A stretch of 64,000 bases of DNA, taken from Halopenitus persicus (lineage in GTDB: Archaea > Halobacteriota > Halobacteria > Halobacteriales > Haloferacaceae). This document shows positions 7,975 through 15,929 of the stretch, piece by piece. The stretch is taken from NCBI RefSeq assembly GCF_002355635.1, contig NZ_AP017558.1, forward strand, positions 1 to 64,000. The letters are read 5' to 3'. The notes beneath the pieces are model-generated. The model ran no database searches, had not been told where the DNA came from, and worked only from the letters and a program-made list of their open reading frames with translations. The first letter of the stretch is position 1, and each line of letters begins with the position of its first letter. Made by a program: the position numbers and the translations under genes.

Positions 7975-8289
7975 CCGGTTCGCGTCCGGACCGTATCCGT
8001 CCGATCGGCACTCGAACGGTTCGGATGGTTAACCGCCTCGTCAACGCCGGTTTCGGACGTCATCGGGGGGTCAGCGCTCCACGAGTCGCCGTCGGCGGGC
8101 CGATCCACGTCGGACACTCGTTCGACCGGGAGTGCTGCCGAGCGACCGCGAACCGAGCGTCATCTGTGGTGACTTCATTCCTGTATAGCTACGCGACCGG
8201 CGAGCATTTTGGAATGTGTACGTTACGCTCACGAAACCCGACCTTACTCGACGGGGCCACGTCGCCACGAGTCGACGGTTCTACGGGAA
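7975..8289. other. intergenic stretch without a supported gene
   Basis: Short frames are open on both strands but have no coding character and no recognisable product. One minus frame (up to 8117) runs through the 18-bp repeat and stops at 7899 just inside the next gene. An AT-richer patch near 8170-8215 (tgtatagctac, gcattttgg) may hold the promoter of the exported-protein gene. Confidence 0.4.
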
Positions 8290-8312
8290 GCCTCGGGGCT
8301 TGACCCCGAGGC
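8290..8312 (-). terminator. 9-bp perfect hairpin after the wHTH gene
   Basis: gcctcgggg, loop cttga, ccccgaggc. It lies directly 3' of the wHTH gene stop (8316, minus strand). It may end transcription, but the flanks (gggaagcc...gaggcagttcac) also resemble right ends of haloarchaeal IS200/IS605 TnpB elements, so it may be a solo element end. Confidence 0.45.
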
Positions 8313-8315
8313 AGT

Positions 8316-8591
8316 TCACGCGAGGTTCTGGGCTTCGATCGTCTTCCAGACCTCCTCCCCTCGATCGGTGATCCCGTACACGCGACCCTTTTGCCGGTTC
8401 TCCGAAACGAGCAGCTCGACGAGGTCGTGTTCCCGCAACCCCTGCAGCGAGCGCGAGACGTGGGTGATGGACCGGTCGGTGTCCGTGGCGATCCGGGAGG
8501 GGGTCGCGGGAGAGTCCGCGAGCCGCTGCAGAACGACGACGCGGTACGACGAGCTGATGACGTAGCTGACCTCGTCCCAATTATCCGCCAT
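8316..8591 (-). CDS. winged-helix DNA-binding regulator
   Basis: 91 residues, a single wHTH domain: helix 1 VISSSYRVVVLQRLAD, helix-turn-helix SPATPSRIATDTDRSITHVSRSLQGLREHDL, then the wing VELLVSENRQKGRVYGITDRGEEVW. This is the compact MarR/ArsR-like type common in haloarchaea. It overlaps the HAD gene by 11 bp and is the last gene of the run that starts upstream, so it may regulate this glycan operon or its own. No ligand domain is present. Confidence 0.8.
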   Translation of the reverse strand: MADNWDEVSYVISSSYRVVVLQRLADSPATPSRIATDTDRSITHVSRSLQGLREHDLVELLVSENRQKGRVYGITDRGEEVWKTIEAQNLA

Positions 8592-9297
8592 CGGTGCCCC
8601 CCATGTTCGTCCGATGTGGGACGGTTCCCGCCGTGGACGTCGCGGAGACGATCCCCGGCAGCTCGGTCAGATCCCGGATCTCGTGGTCGGGGACGTCGAC
8701 CCCGTCGGTCGGTTCGAGGTCGACGTATCGACCGCGGCGGAGCCGAACCGTGCACATTCCGAGTTCGTTCGGGACGCGGAAGTCGACGCGCGGGTCGTCG
8801 CCGACGTACGCCGCCGACTCCGGCGACACGGACAGCTCCGACAGGACGCGTTCGAACACGGCCGGGTCGCGCTTCGTCCGCCCGACGGTCGGCGTGACCA
8901 ACACCGTCTCGAAGTGATCGGTCAAGCCGAGTCGTCGGAGCTTGGCCTCGCCACCGCGGCCGTCGGTGACGAGGCCGAGACGGTACTCCTCACCCAGGCG
9001 CGACAGCACGCGGTCCGTTTCGGGATACGACGTGAGCTCCCCGTCGGCCCCGTGGTACGCCTCGACCAGCTCGTCGACGAGCTCCGCCGGGAGATCGTGT
9101 CGTTCCACGAGCACGTCGAAGCTCCCCTCGGTGACGTCGTCCGCGAAGTGGATCTCGCGAAGCTCCTCGTGGTGGCGCCGGCCGGTCCGGTCCTCGAGGC
9201 GGTCGGCGGCCGCCTCGAGCCCTGCCCGTGCGTATCTCCGATACGGGAAGAGCGTGTCGTCGAGGTCGAAGCAGATCGATTCGATCGGATGTGTCAT
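8581..9297 (-). CDS. HAD-family hydrolase
   Basis: 238 residues. HAD motif I is CFDLDDTLFPY (nucleophile and acid Asp), motif II VTDGRGG, motif III Lys in GRTKRDPAVF, and motif IV YVGDDPRVDF. A helical cap lies between residues 15 and 85. Such enzymes usually remove phosphate from small phosphorylated compounds; the context suggests a sugar phosphate or nucleotide sugar intermediate. ATG 9297 was chosen because it overlaps the ATP-grasp stop as ATGA. The last residues (TNMGGTDGG) overlap the wHTH start. Confidence 0.88.
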   Translation of the reverse strand: MTHPIESICFDLDDTLFPYRRYARAGLEAAADRLEDRTGRRHHEELREIHFADDVTEGSFDVLVERHDLPAELVDELVEAYHGADGELTSYPETDRVLSRLGEEYRLGLVTDGRGGEAKLRRLGLTDHFETVLVTPTVGRTKRDPAVFERVLSELSVSPESAAYVGDDPRVDFRVPNELGMCTVRLRRGRYVDLEPTDGVDVPDHEIRDLTELPGIVSATSTAGTVPHRTNMGGTDGG

Positions 9298-10427
9298 TGG
9301 AGCTGTGATCGTGAACGGCGGCCGGCCGATTCGTGGTCGAGGTGGAACGTTCGACCGTCGGCCGACCGGAAGAGTTCCCGCCAGTAGCGAACCATCCGCG
9401 TTCCCCACTCGACGTCCACCGGCGGTATCGACTCCCCGAGCGCGTGTTTCACGCCGAGATACGGCATGTTCGCCCCGGCACCGACGCACATCACGATCGT
9501 CCCGGAGACGCGAGGGTTGATCTCGATGACCTTCGGGACGCCGTCGGCGTCGTATCTGAACTGGACGTTGACGTTGTACTCGAGCCCCAACCCTCGGCAG
9601 ATCGCCGCGGCTTCGTCGATGAGGTCCTCGCGTTTCTCGACGACGCCCTCGAAGGAGATCCCTGCACGTGTTCGCGCCCGTGAGCGGGGAACGACCGGAC
9701 CGACGGTCTCGCCCATCGCGAGGACGTCGACGCTGTACTCCTCGCCGGGGAGGTACTCCATCACGGCCAGCTCCGGAAACGACTCCGCGGACGCGAGTAT
9801 CGGCCGTACCTCCGAAAGCGTCGTGACCGCGGCGTCGGGTTTCTCCTCCAGGAGGCGAGTCAGCCGGTCGGTCCGATCGTCCAGGACGCGGAACCCGCGC
9901 ATTCCGCTCGCGACCGGCGGCTTGAAACACACCGGCGTCTCCGGGTAGCCGAGCGACTCCACGGCGTCGACGAACTCGGCCTCGCTGTCGACCCGGTGGT
10001 ACGTCGGGGCCGACTCGAACCCCTCGTCGGCGAGGAATCGATACAGCTTCCCCTTGTCGTTCGCGACGCCGAGGGCGTCGGGATCCGAGACCATGATCGT
10101 GGCGTCGAACGCCTCGCGAGCGGCGGCAAGCGGTTCGATCTCGGCCGTGGTGAGCGGCAGGATCACGTCGGCGTCCTCCGCCGCCGCGACGTCGACCATC
10201 CGGGAGACGTACTCGTCGGACTCGCCCGGGGGGACGGTGTGTCCCGCATCGACGAGCGCGAATCCGTACGCCTCCGGATTCGTGTCGACGCCGACGATGC
10301 GAAAGCTTCGTTCATCGGTCAACCGAAGGCTCTCGATGATCCCGGATGCGCCCGGGGCACCCGCCCCCGTCATGAGCACCGTCAGATCCGCGTCGGGTCC
10401 CGACCGCATCGGCGTTCGTCGGCTCAT
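9294..10427 (-). CDS. ATP-grasp ligase, CarB-like
   Basis: 377 residues. An N-terminal Rossmann-like pre-ATP-grasp domain (TVLMTGAGAPGASGIIESLR) is followed by the ATP-grasp fold: NDKGKLYRFLADEGFE, CFKPPVASGMRGFRVL (ATP-binding Lys and glycine loop), AVMEYLPGEEYSVDVLA, and the Mg-binding EINPRVSGT. ATP-grasp proteins of this group join a carboxylate to an amine; in polysaccharide loci they often add amino acids to sugars, which is inference here. ATGA overlaps at both ends tie it to its neighbours. The N-terminal 15 residues are variable and the true start could be a little later. Confidence 0.85.
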   Translation of the reverse strand: MSRRTPMRSGPDADLTVLMTGAGAPGASGIIESLRLTDERSFRIVGVDTNPEAYGFALVDAGHTVPPGESDEYVSRMVDVAAAEDADVILPLTTAEIEPLAAAREAFDATIMVSDPDALGVANDKGKLYRFLADEGFESAPTYHRVDSEAEFVDAVESLGYPETPVCFKPPVASGMRGFRVLDDRTDRLTRLLEEKPDAAVTTLSEVRPILASAESFPELAVMEYLPGEEYSVDVLAMGETVGPVVPRSRARTRAGISFEGVVEKREDLIDEAAAICRGLGLEYNVNVQFRYDADGVPKVIEINPRVSGTIVMCVGAGANMPYLGVKHALGESIPPVDVEWGTRMVRYWRELFRSADGRTFHLDHESAGRRSRSQLQ

Positions 10428-10969
10428 CTACCCTCTCCCGACGTCGTGCGGTTTCCCGACGTCGTGCCGTTTCCCGACGTCGTGCCGTTTCCCGACGTCG
10501 TGCGGTTTTCCGTTTCGCCGGTCTCGGTCGGTGCGTTCGGTGGCGCCGATCGCGCGTCGAGGCGCCAGTTGCCGTTGCCCGGGGCATCCAGGTCGGCGAC
10601 GCGATCGTCGAAGCGGACGGACCCGTTTTCCTCGACGGTTCCCGCGTCGGGGCGGACGACGTCCCGCTCTCGGTCGGCGTCGTGACCCCGGCCGGCATCG
10701 GACTCGTCGTCGATCTGCGTCTCCAGATGAGCGTTGTCGTCCCGGTCGAGCATACTCGCATGTAACAGCGTCAGCGCTCCCACCGTGGCCGAGAGCATCC
10801 AGGACCCGCCGTCGTCGTCCCGGCTCCCCAGCGACTTTGCGAGACCGAGGGTGCCGGCGCTCAACACGGCCATTCCGAGGAGATACAGCGGCGCTATCGG
10901 GTTGTATCCGGTGAGGATATACTTTCGACGCAGCCGCCAGAGGAAGCTCCGAAACAGCATCACCGACAC
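10424..10969 (-). pseudogene. membrane C-terminal part of a frameshifted GT2
   Basis: 181 residues starting at a GTG. FRSFLWRLRRKYILTGYNPI followed by two hydrophobic segments (APLYLLGMAVLSAGTLGLA and WMLSATVGALTLLHASML) is the usual C-terminal membrane module of haloarchaeal DPM1-type GT2 enzymes. The preceding gene ends just before it in another frame. One extra C in the run at 10972-10975 would restore YIPRVSVMLFRSFLWRL. The hydrophilic tail ends in four TTSGN-type repeats. It could be translated separately from the GTG, so it is either a broken gene, a -1 frameshift product or a split protein. Confidence 0.65.
10437..10508. repeat. 18-bp tandem repeat, 4 copies, coding
   Basis: Units cccgacgtcgtgcsgttt at 10437, 10455, 10473 and 10491. 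On the minus strand they encode TTSGNG/TTSGNR repeats at the C-terminus of the membrane protein, ending about 10 bp before the ATG of the ATP-grasp gene. Confidence 0.92.
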
Positions 10970-11676
10970 TCGGGGATGTATTCGGTGTAGTCGATATGAC
11001 TCTTCCAGCCCTCGGTGTAGGCGTATTCCGAGGACCGTGGCACGTCCGCAACCCGTACGTCGGCCGCGTTGAGACGCACGAGCAGGTCGTTACAGTAGCC
11101 GTAATACTCGTACATCCCCTCGATGTCGGTTTCCTGAAGCGCCTGCAATGAGATTGCGGTGTAGCCGTTCTGCGAGTCCATCGTCCCCCAGTACCCGCTG
11201 GCGATCTTCGTGAGATACGAGAGGACCACGTTCCCGAGCAGCCGGAATCGAGGCATCCGCTCCCAGTGGTCGGACCGGGAGAACCGGTTCCCCTTGGTGT
11301 AGTCGGCGACGCCGTCGGCGATCGGGTCGATGTACTTCGTGAGCACCCGTGGATCCATCTGATCGTCGCCGCCCAGAACGGCGGTGGCGTCGATCTCCTC
11401 CTCGCGAGCACGCTGGTAGCCGGTCTTGATCGCGCCGCCGACGCCGCGGTTCGACTCGTGTCGGATCGGAACGACCAGGTCGTCGAAGCGTCCGTCGTGG
11501 GTCGCGTTGCGCGCGTCGGCGTGCTCACGGATCTCGTTCCAGGTCGCGTCGGTCGACCCGTCGTCGACGACGTAGGCCCGGTCGACGAACGCCGGGAGAT
11601 CGTCGATGACGTCCCCGACGAAACCCTCCTCGTTGTAGGCGGGAACGACCACGGCGACGGTCAAGTTTCTATACAT
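10960..11676 (-). CDS. GT2 family glycosyltransferase, DPM1-like catalytic part
   Basis: 238 residues. GT-A fold: VAVVVPAYNEEGFVGDVI at the start, AYVVDDGSTDATW (nucleotide-binding Asp pair), HESNRGVGGAIKTGYQRA, AVLGGDDQMDP (DXD-type metal site) and NGYTAISLQAL. Related enzymes make polyprenyl-phosphate sugars or extend lipid-linked glycans. It stops early at ...EYIPECR, exactly where homologues continue into a membrane module, which is found in the next frame at 10969. ATG 11676 is preferred because YRNLTVAVVVPAYNEE is the conserved beginning; upstream codons are only repeat sequence. Confidence 0.85.
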   Translation of the reverse strand: MYRNLTVAVVVPAYNEEGFVGDVIDDLPAFVDRAYVVDDGSTDATWNEIREHADARNATHDGRFDDLVVPIRHESNRGVGGAIKTGYQRAREEEIDATAVLGGDDQMDPRVLTKYIDPIADGVADYTKGNRFSRSDHWERMPRFRLLGNVVLSYLTKIASGYWGTMDSQNGYTAISLQALQETDIEGMYEYYGYCNDLLVRLNAADVRVADVPRSSEYAYTEGWKSHIDYTEYIPECR

Positions 11677-11818
11677 CGTCGTCCCCGTACGCCGGTCGGT
11701 CACCGGCCTCGTGCGCCGGTCGGTCGCCGGCCTCGTGCGCCGGTCGATCGTCGCCCCTGGTGCTCGCACTCGTTCGTCGCCGTCGTGGGTCGGTGGTGGC
11801 TGTCGCGGGACCGGTCAT
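11669..11818 (-). CDS. 49-codon spacer ORF between deacetylase and GT2
   Basis: ATG 11818 overlaps the stop of the deacetylase-like gene (ATGA) and the frame stops at 11669, just inside the GT2 start. The peptide is Thr/Arg rich, then three GDDRPAHEA-type units made by a 24-bp repeat. No domain. It may be a real coupling ORF that keeps ribosomes on the message between the two genes, or a by-product of repeat growth. Confidence 0.35.
   Translation of the reverse strand: MTGPATATTDPRRRRTSASTRGDDRPAHEAGDRPAHEAGDRPAYGDDDV
11690..11757. repeat. 24-bp tandem repeat, nearly 3 copies
   Basis: Unit begins cgccggtcggtcrccggcct and ends cgtg; copies at 11690, 11714 and 11738 (partial). It ends about 14 bp upstream of the GT2 ATG. 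Confidence 0.9.
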
Positions 11819-12552
11819 CTGGACTCCCCTCCGTCGATGAATTCGCTGCGCGTGTTTCGACCGGCGTGACGACAGGCGTCGGTGATGGCCTGTTCCACCC
11901 GGTTGACGAACCCCTCGTCGGTTTCGCTCCAGAGTCCCGGATGGGTGAGAAGCTGCAATGTCTCGGGAAGGGACTCGATGCGTGGGGGGTCCTCCCGCCA
12001 ACGCTGGCTGGAGTCGGCGACGTAGCCGATCTCGTCGAAATAGGCCGGCGCGTAGGCGTTCCGGAACCCGTCGAACTCCCGGTTGAGAACCCACGACGGC
12101 GGTCGATGGAACGACACCGTGTCGGTTGCGGGAACGATCCCCTCCAGCACGGAGCGTTCCTCCTGTACCCGTCGTTCGATCGCGTCGGCTCCGGGCGGAT
12201 GGTTCGCGGGCCAGTACTCGTGGGTACTGAAATGGAGACATACGTCCTGTCCCAGCGCTTTGATCGCGCGAAGGGCGTTCCGGTGTGCCCCCTCGAGCGG
12301 ATTGTACAGCGGCGACGTGAGCAGGACACAGTACGTCGATCGGATGCCGAGGTCGGCCTCGATCCGGGCCATCGTCACCGCGGCATCGACCGAGAGATCG
12401 ACGTCGTGCCGGAGGATCACGTCGCCGTCACCGACCCGATCCGAAAACGCACGAAAGTCGTAGCCCTCCGCCAGGAGACGTTGGAGAAACCGACGATACC
12501 AGTGATGCGTGAATTCGGCATCGCCGAGCGGTTGGTTGAGTTGTTCGGCCAT
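11815..12552 (-). CDS. polysaccharide deacetylase-like protein
   Basis: 245 residues. VILRHDVDLSVDAAVTMA near residue 45 holds an Asp pair typical of the metal site in NodB-like deacetylases of the archaeal type; LHFSTHEYW (His) and VSFHRPPSWVL follow in the right order. It likely removes an acetyl group from a sugar or glycan. No signal peptide, so it acts in the cytosol. ATG 12552 is preceded by a good Shine-Dalgarno sequence (GGAGGTGGG ATG), rare in this window, and an AT-rich promoter at 12582-12598. It heads the run towards GT2, ATP-grasp and HAD. Confidence 0.75.
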   Translation of the reverse strand: MAEQLNQPLGDAEFTHHWYRRFLQRLLAEGYDFRAFSDRVGDGDVILRHDVDLSVDAAVTMARIEADLGIRSTYCVLLTSPLYNPLEGAHRNALRAIKALGQDVCLHFSTHEYWPANHPPGADAIERRVQEERSVLEGIVPATDTVSFHRPPSWVLNREFDGFRNAYAPAYFDEIGYVADSSQRWREDPPRIESLPETLQLLTHPGLWSETDEGFVNRVEQAITDACRHAGRNTRSEFIDGGESR

Positions 12553-12581
12553 CCCACCTCCACGGAGGGGCTGGTTGCCGG

Positions 12582-12598
12582 TAGTAATTAATTGCTTA
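12582..12598 (-). promoter_or_regulatory. AT-rich promoter of the deacetylase-GT2-ATP-grasp run
   Basis: tagtaattaattgctta, centred about 36 bp before ATG 12552, with GGAGGT just before the start codon. The only clear SD-led start in this part of the window. Confidence 0.55.
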
Positions 12599-12629
12599 CC
12601 AGAACTGGATCGGTTCCTACCTGCGGTTC

Positions 12630-13220
12630 TCACGTGTCCCGCCGCAGCTCCCGATCCGGATCGAGGATGCGGACGACCACCCCGACGCCGGGTGCTCCGT
12701 CGTGGAGCCACAGTAGCGCCGTTCCCGCCGGAAGCAGCAGGTAGACCACGACCAGGGTGGCGGGATCCATCGACTGGAGGGTGACGAGAAAGTCCCCGAG
12801 GTACGCCACCCCGCGCCCGAGACCGAGATCCTGATCGTAGGGCGTACCGGGGACGAGCGGCCACAGGACCCGTTCCGGGGCGGGCCGGGCGCGGTAGCGA
12901 AGCGGATTCATCACGTCGGCGATCAGATGTGCCCAGTAGCCGACGACGAAGGCGACCGCGGCTCGCCTCCGAGCGGTGCAAACGCCTGCCGCGAGCACGA
13001 GCGCGCCGATCGGAAGCGCAACGAGAACCGAGTGTCCGAGCGCGTAGCCGGAGGGAAACACGCCCAGACCCCACGAGAGTGGCTTGTCGACGAGATCGGG
13101 AAGTTGCGTGCCGAACAGCAACAGGATCGTGCCGACGTCGGACGGCGGGTCCTTCCCCAGCGCACGGAGCGCGAGCGAGTACGCCAGATAGCCGACTGCC
13201 GCGTGTTCCCAGGGCCACAT
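12630..13220 (-). CDS. YdjM-type membrane-bound metal-dependent hydrolase
   Basis: 196 residues. The N-terminus MWPWEHAAVGYLAYSL with ExH and the later GHSVLVALP and YWAHLIADVMNP histidines match the YdjM/membrane metal-dependent hydrolase family. About four or five hydrophobic segments. The substrate is unknown. It starts 11 bp after the aminotransferase stop and so probably belongs to the operon that starts with the hexapeptide transferase. Confidence 0.8.
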   Translation of the reverse strand: MWPWEHAAVGYLAYSLALRALGKDPPSDVGTILLLFGTQLPDLVDKPLSWGLGVFPSGYALGHSVLVALPIGALVLAAGVCTARRRAAVAFVVGYWAHLIADVMNPLRYRARPAPERVLWPLVPGTPYDQDLGLGRGVAYLGDFLVTLQSMDPATLVVVYLLLPAGTALLWLHDGAPGVGVVVRILDPDRELRRDT

Positions 13221-13231
13221 TCAGTGAATCC

Positions 13232-14332
13232 TTATGGCGTCGTCCGGCTTCGTGCCGTCCGAACGCCCTCGACGATCCGATCGAGCTCCGAATCGGTCAG
13301 GGTGGGATGGACGGGCAGCGAGAGCACCTCCGTGGTGGCGCGCTCGGCGGCCGGCAGCTCCACGTCGAACCCGTCGTAGGCACCGAGCTGATGGATCGGA
13401 GTCGGGTAGTAGACGCCTGACTCCACGCCGGCGGTCGCGAGGCATTCGCGGAGCGCCTCGCGGTCCGAACATCGGACCGTATACTGGTGGTACGCGTGGG
13501 TGTGGCCGTCGGGCTCTACCGGTGCGTCGATCCCGACCACGTCGTCCAACGCGTTCGTCAGCCGACGTGCGTTCTCACGGCGCCGATCGATCCGGCCGGG
13601 CAATCGGTCGAGTTGAACGCGTCCGATCGCGGCGGCGATGCTCGTCATCCGGTAGTTGTGTCCCACGCGCGAGTGTGCATACGTCCCCTCGTCCTCGTCG
13701 GTCCGACCGTGGTTACAGTAACTGGAGACGCGGTCGGCGAGGTCGTCGTCGTCGGTGAGCACCATGCCGCCCTCCCCGGTCGTCATGTTCTTCGTCGGAT
13801 AAAACGAGAACGCGGCGGCGTCCCCGAACGTCCCGACCGATTCGCCCCGGTACCGGGCGCCGTGGGCCTGCGCGGCGTCCTCGACGAGCAGCACGTCCTC
13901 GTCGGCCGCGATGTCACGGAAGGCGTTCATTTCCGCCGGGAGTCCGTAGAGGTGGACGACGAGGATCGCGTCGGCGTCCGTTTCGCGAACCGCGCGTTCG
14001 GCGGCACGGGGATCGAGGTTGTACGTCACCGGATCGACGTCGGCGAAGACGGGCGTCGCACCGGCAAGCCGGATCGCGTTCGCGCTGGCGACGAACGACA
14101 GCGGCGTCGTCACGACGCGATCCCCCGGACCGATCCCGAGCGCCTCGAACGCCGCATGGAGCGCGACCGTCCCGTTCGCGGTTCCGACCGCGTTGTCGAC
14201 GCCGCAGTAGTCGGCGAACTCCGACTCGAAGCGGCGAACCTCGGGCCCATCCGCAACCATCCCGTTCTCGAGAACCGCCCGGACGGCGTCGATCTCCGGC
14301 TCCTCGAATCGGGGGTCGGCAAGCGGTATCAT
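13232..14332 (-). CDS. DegT/DnrJ/EryC1/StrS sugar aminotransferase
   Basis: 366 residues, full length for the family. PLP enzyme that converts a keto-sugar nucleotide to an amino sugar. Features: IPLADPRFEEPEIDAV start, AVGTANGTVALHAAFEALG, VEDAAQAHGARY (PLP ring contact), and the Schiff-base Lys in SFYPTKNMTTGEGGMV. Its neighbour downstream of the promoter is a hexapeptide acyltransferase (ATGA overlap), a pair that commonly makes N-acetylated dideoxy amino sugars. Confidence 0.93.
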   Translation of the reverse strand: MIPLADPRFEEPEIDAVRAVLENGMVADGPEVRRFESEFADYCGVDNAVGTANGTVALHAAFEALGIGPGDRVVTTPLSFVASANAIRLAGATPVFADVDPVTYNLDPRAAERAVRETDADAILVVHLYGLPAEMNAFRDIAADEDVLLVEDAAQAHGARYRGESVGTFGDAAAFSFYPTKNMTTGEGGMVLTDDDDLADRVSSYCNHGRTDEDEGTYAHSRVGHNYRMTSIAAAIGRVQLDRLPGRIDRRRENARRLTNALDDVVGIDAPVEPDGHTHAYHQYTVRCSDREALRECLATAGVESGVYYPTPIHQLGAYDGFDVELPAAERATTEVLSLPVHPTLTDSELDRIVEGVRTARSRTTP

Positions 14333-14913
14333 CTGCGCACGTTCTCCGGGGCGACGCCGTCGGGAAGCGCTCGGTGCTCGGCGGGAACCCCAACGGCGAG
14401 GGTTTCGGGAGGAACGTCCTCGTTGACGACGGCGCCGGCGGCGATGAACGCCCCCTCGCCGACGGTCACGTCGGGAAGGATCGTCGCGTTCGCCCCCACC
14501 GACGCGTCGTCGTGAAGGGTCGGTCCCCTGAGGTCACCGTCGACGCGGAGGGGATACGGGTCGTTCGTCAGGACCGCGTGCGGCCCGAGGAAGACCCGGT
14601 CCCCGATCTCCGTCTCCGGCGGGACGTAGACGCCGGTCTGGATGCTCACCGCCGATCCGATGCGTGCCGACCCATCGATCACCGACTTCGTTCCGAGAAC
14701 GACGTCCTCGCCGACGGTCGTGTGCTCGCGAACCAGGGCATCGTGGCCGGTCACGAATCCTCGATCCAACACCACGTCCGCGTAGATCGTTGTTCCCGAC
14801 CGGATGGTCGCGTCCGCACCGACGACGGTCGGCTCGACGTCGGAATCGTATTCGTAGCCCACGGTCGCTCCGTCGTCGATGTGAACGTTCGAGCCCAACT
14901 CGCGGTGGGTCAT
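14329..14913 (-). CDS. hexapeptide-repeat acyltransferase
   Basis: 194 residues of left-handed beta-helix repeats: PTVVGADATIRSGTTIYADV, HTTVGEDVVLGTKSVI, ARIGSAVSIQTGVYVPPET, then the loop FLGPHAVLTNDPYP and ASVGANATILPDVTVGEGAFIAAG as in WbbJ/PglD-like enzymes. Likely acetylates the amino sugar made by the DegT enzyme. Trimeric and cytosolic in known members. ATG 14913 overlaps the stop of a 20-codon ORF (ATGA) and has GGGGTGG just upstream. Confidence 0.88.
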   Translation of the reverse strand: MTHRELGSNVHIDDGATVGYEYDSDVEPTVVGADATIRSGTTIYADVVLDRGFVTGHDALVREHTTVGEDVVLGTKSVIDGSARIGSAVSIQTGVYVPPETEIGDRVFLGPHAVLTNDPYPLRVDGDLRGPTLHDDASVGANATILPDVTVGEGAFIAAGAVVNEDVPPETLAVGVPAEHRALPDGVAPENVRR

Positions 14914-14972
14914 CCGTCCACCCCGGCGAGGACGCGTGTCGTACGGTTCGTTCCGCTCTGTAGTGGTACCAT
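14910..14972 (-). CDS. possible 20-codon mini-ORF coupled to the acyltransferase
   Basis: ATG 14972 opens MVPLQSGTNRTTRVLAGVDG and the TGA at 14910-14912 overlaps the acyltransferase ATG. The frame is also open further upstream. The nearest TAACAA-type element (TGCATAACAA, 15041-15050, minus) is about 73 bp away, so leaderless initiation at this ATG is not supported by spacing. Confidence 0.3.
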   Translation of the reverse strand: MVPLQSGTNRTTRVLAGVDG

Positions 14973-15136
14973 TATTGCTGTCTCCGTTTCGAGGACTCCG
15001 ACGGCTGCTCCACGAACGGGAGGTAATCGCGATGTGGGTTTTGTTATGCATCGCCTTCACCGCCGTCCCGGAGCGGTCGATCCATCGACCTCGCCTCCGT
15101 TTTCGCAAGCGCTCCGGCTCTCGACACCTCCGGCTC

Positions 15137-15196
15137 TCGACGGTCGGTAGCAAATCTCGATGGTCGGTAGCAAATCTCGATGTCCAGTGGCAAATA
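15137..15196. repeat. 20-bp tandem repeat, 3 copies
   Basis: Units tcgacggtcggtagcaaatc at 15137, 15157 and 15177 (third diverged), just downstream of the DUF7344 stop at 15214. Confidence 0.88.
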
Positions 15197-15213
15197 GCGT
15201 CGTATTCGGAACG

Positions 15214-15867
15214 CTACTCGTTGCCGGGGTGCTCTGCGTCCGCACGGTTCGTCCAGATCCGATTGCCCGAGACGTATCCGTAGAGCAGGAGGACCACGAT
15301 GAGGGACACGATGGCGATGTCGACGATCGGGAGCGTCGTCATCGGGCGGAGTAGCAGGCTCGACCCGAGTACGGTTGCCCCCGCGAGCGAGAGCACCAAC
15401 GAGTACACGTGCCAGGGCTCGCCTTCCGGTTCCTCGGTCCGTTCCAGATACGTGTACAGTTCGTCCACGTTGTCCCCGAGCTCGATGATGCCGCGCGGCT
15501 TGTTGAACGAGACGACGTCCAACGCGTCCATCTTCGGGAGGTGACATTGATAGAGGCCCACGTAGACGCGTTTGCGCTCGCTCGAGGAGATCTGTGTGAC
15601 GTCCTTGTCGTTCTCCCAGGCGGCGATCTGTTCGGCGATCTCGCTCAACGAGACCGCCTCGTCGGCGTCGCTCAGATACTCCAGAACGTATCGGCGGCGT
15701 TGGTTCTTCAGTATGTCGAACATCTGGTCGAGCGGCAGCGCGTCCGCGCGTCGGTCCTCGGTTCGGTTCCCTTCGACCAGCTCCGACTCGATCTCGGCGT
15801 GCTCCTCGCGCAACTCGGCGGTGACGTCCTCCACATCGACCGACGAGTTATCCGCTGTTTGTGCCAT
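15214..15867 (-). CDS. DUF7344 membrane-anchored wHTH regulator
   Basis: 217 residues. An acidic N-terminus is followed by a wHTH of the DUF7344 type (LPLDQMFDILKNQRRRYVLEYL, SLSEIAEQIAAWEN, RKRVYVGLYQCHLPKMDALDVV) and two C-terminal hydrophobic segments (VYSLVLSLAGATVLGSSLLL and VDIAIVSLIVVLLLYGYV). Likely a membrane-bound transcription regulator. A paralogue faces it across a 0.7-kb gap. In the family, members often sit in glycosylation or archaellum regions, so control of the polysaccharide genes is plausible. Confidence 0.85.
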   Translation of the reverse strand: MAQTADNSSVDVEDVTAELREEHAEIESELVEGNRTEDRRADALPLDQMFDILKNQRRRYVLEYLSDADEAVSLSEIAEQIAAWENDKDVTQISSSERKRVYVGLYQCHLPKMDALDVVSFNKPRGIIELGDNVDELYTYLERTEEPEGEPWHVYSLVLSLAGATVLGSSLLLRPMTTLPIVDIAIVSLIVVLLLYGYVSGNRIWTNRADAEHPGNE

Positions 15868-15900
15868 TCACGTAGTCCCCCCGACTTCGGCCCACGTCAT
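15868..15900 (-). CDS. 10-codon mini-ORF abutting the DUF7344 start
   Basis: ATG 15900 encodes MTWAEVGGTT; its TGA (15868-15870) directly precedes the regulator ATG (TGA-ATG). A TGTACA element at 15923-15928 is 25 bp upstream. A second 10-codon frame, MYTNETGTVQ (15929 to 15897), ends with a TGA overlapping this ATG, so two mini-ORFs form a chain into the regulator gene. Confidence 0.45.
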   Translation of the reverse strand: MTWAEVGGTT

Positions 15901-15929
15901 TGGACCGTTCCTGTCTCGTTCGTGTACAT

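Noticed and set aside
6155-8032. Long plus-strand frame of about 625 codons opposite the 500-residue gene
   Set aside because: Mirror frame of a GC-rich gene; no domain, His/Arg/Val-biased composition, and it crosses two well-supported minus-strand genes and the 18-bp repeat.
8071-8268. 65-codon minus frame between wHTH and exported-protein genes
   Set aside because: Arg/Ser-rich, no promoter at the right distance and no clean coupling to the next gene.
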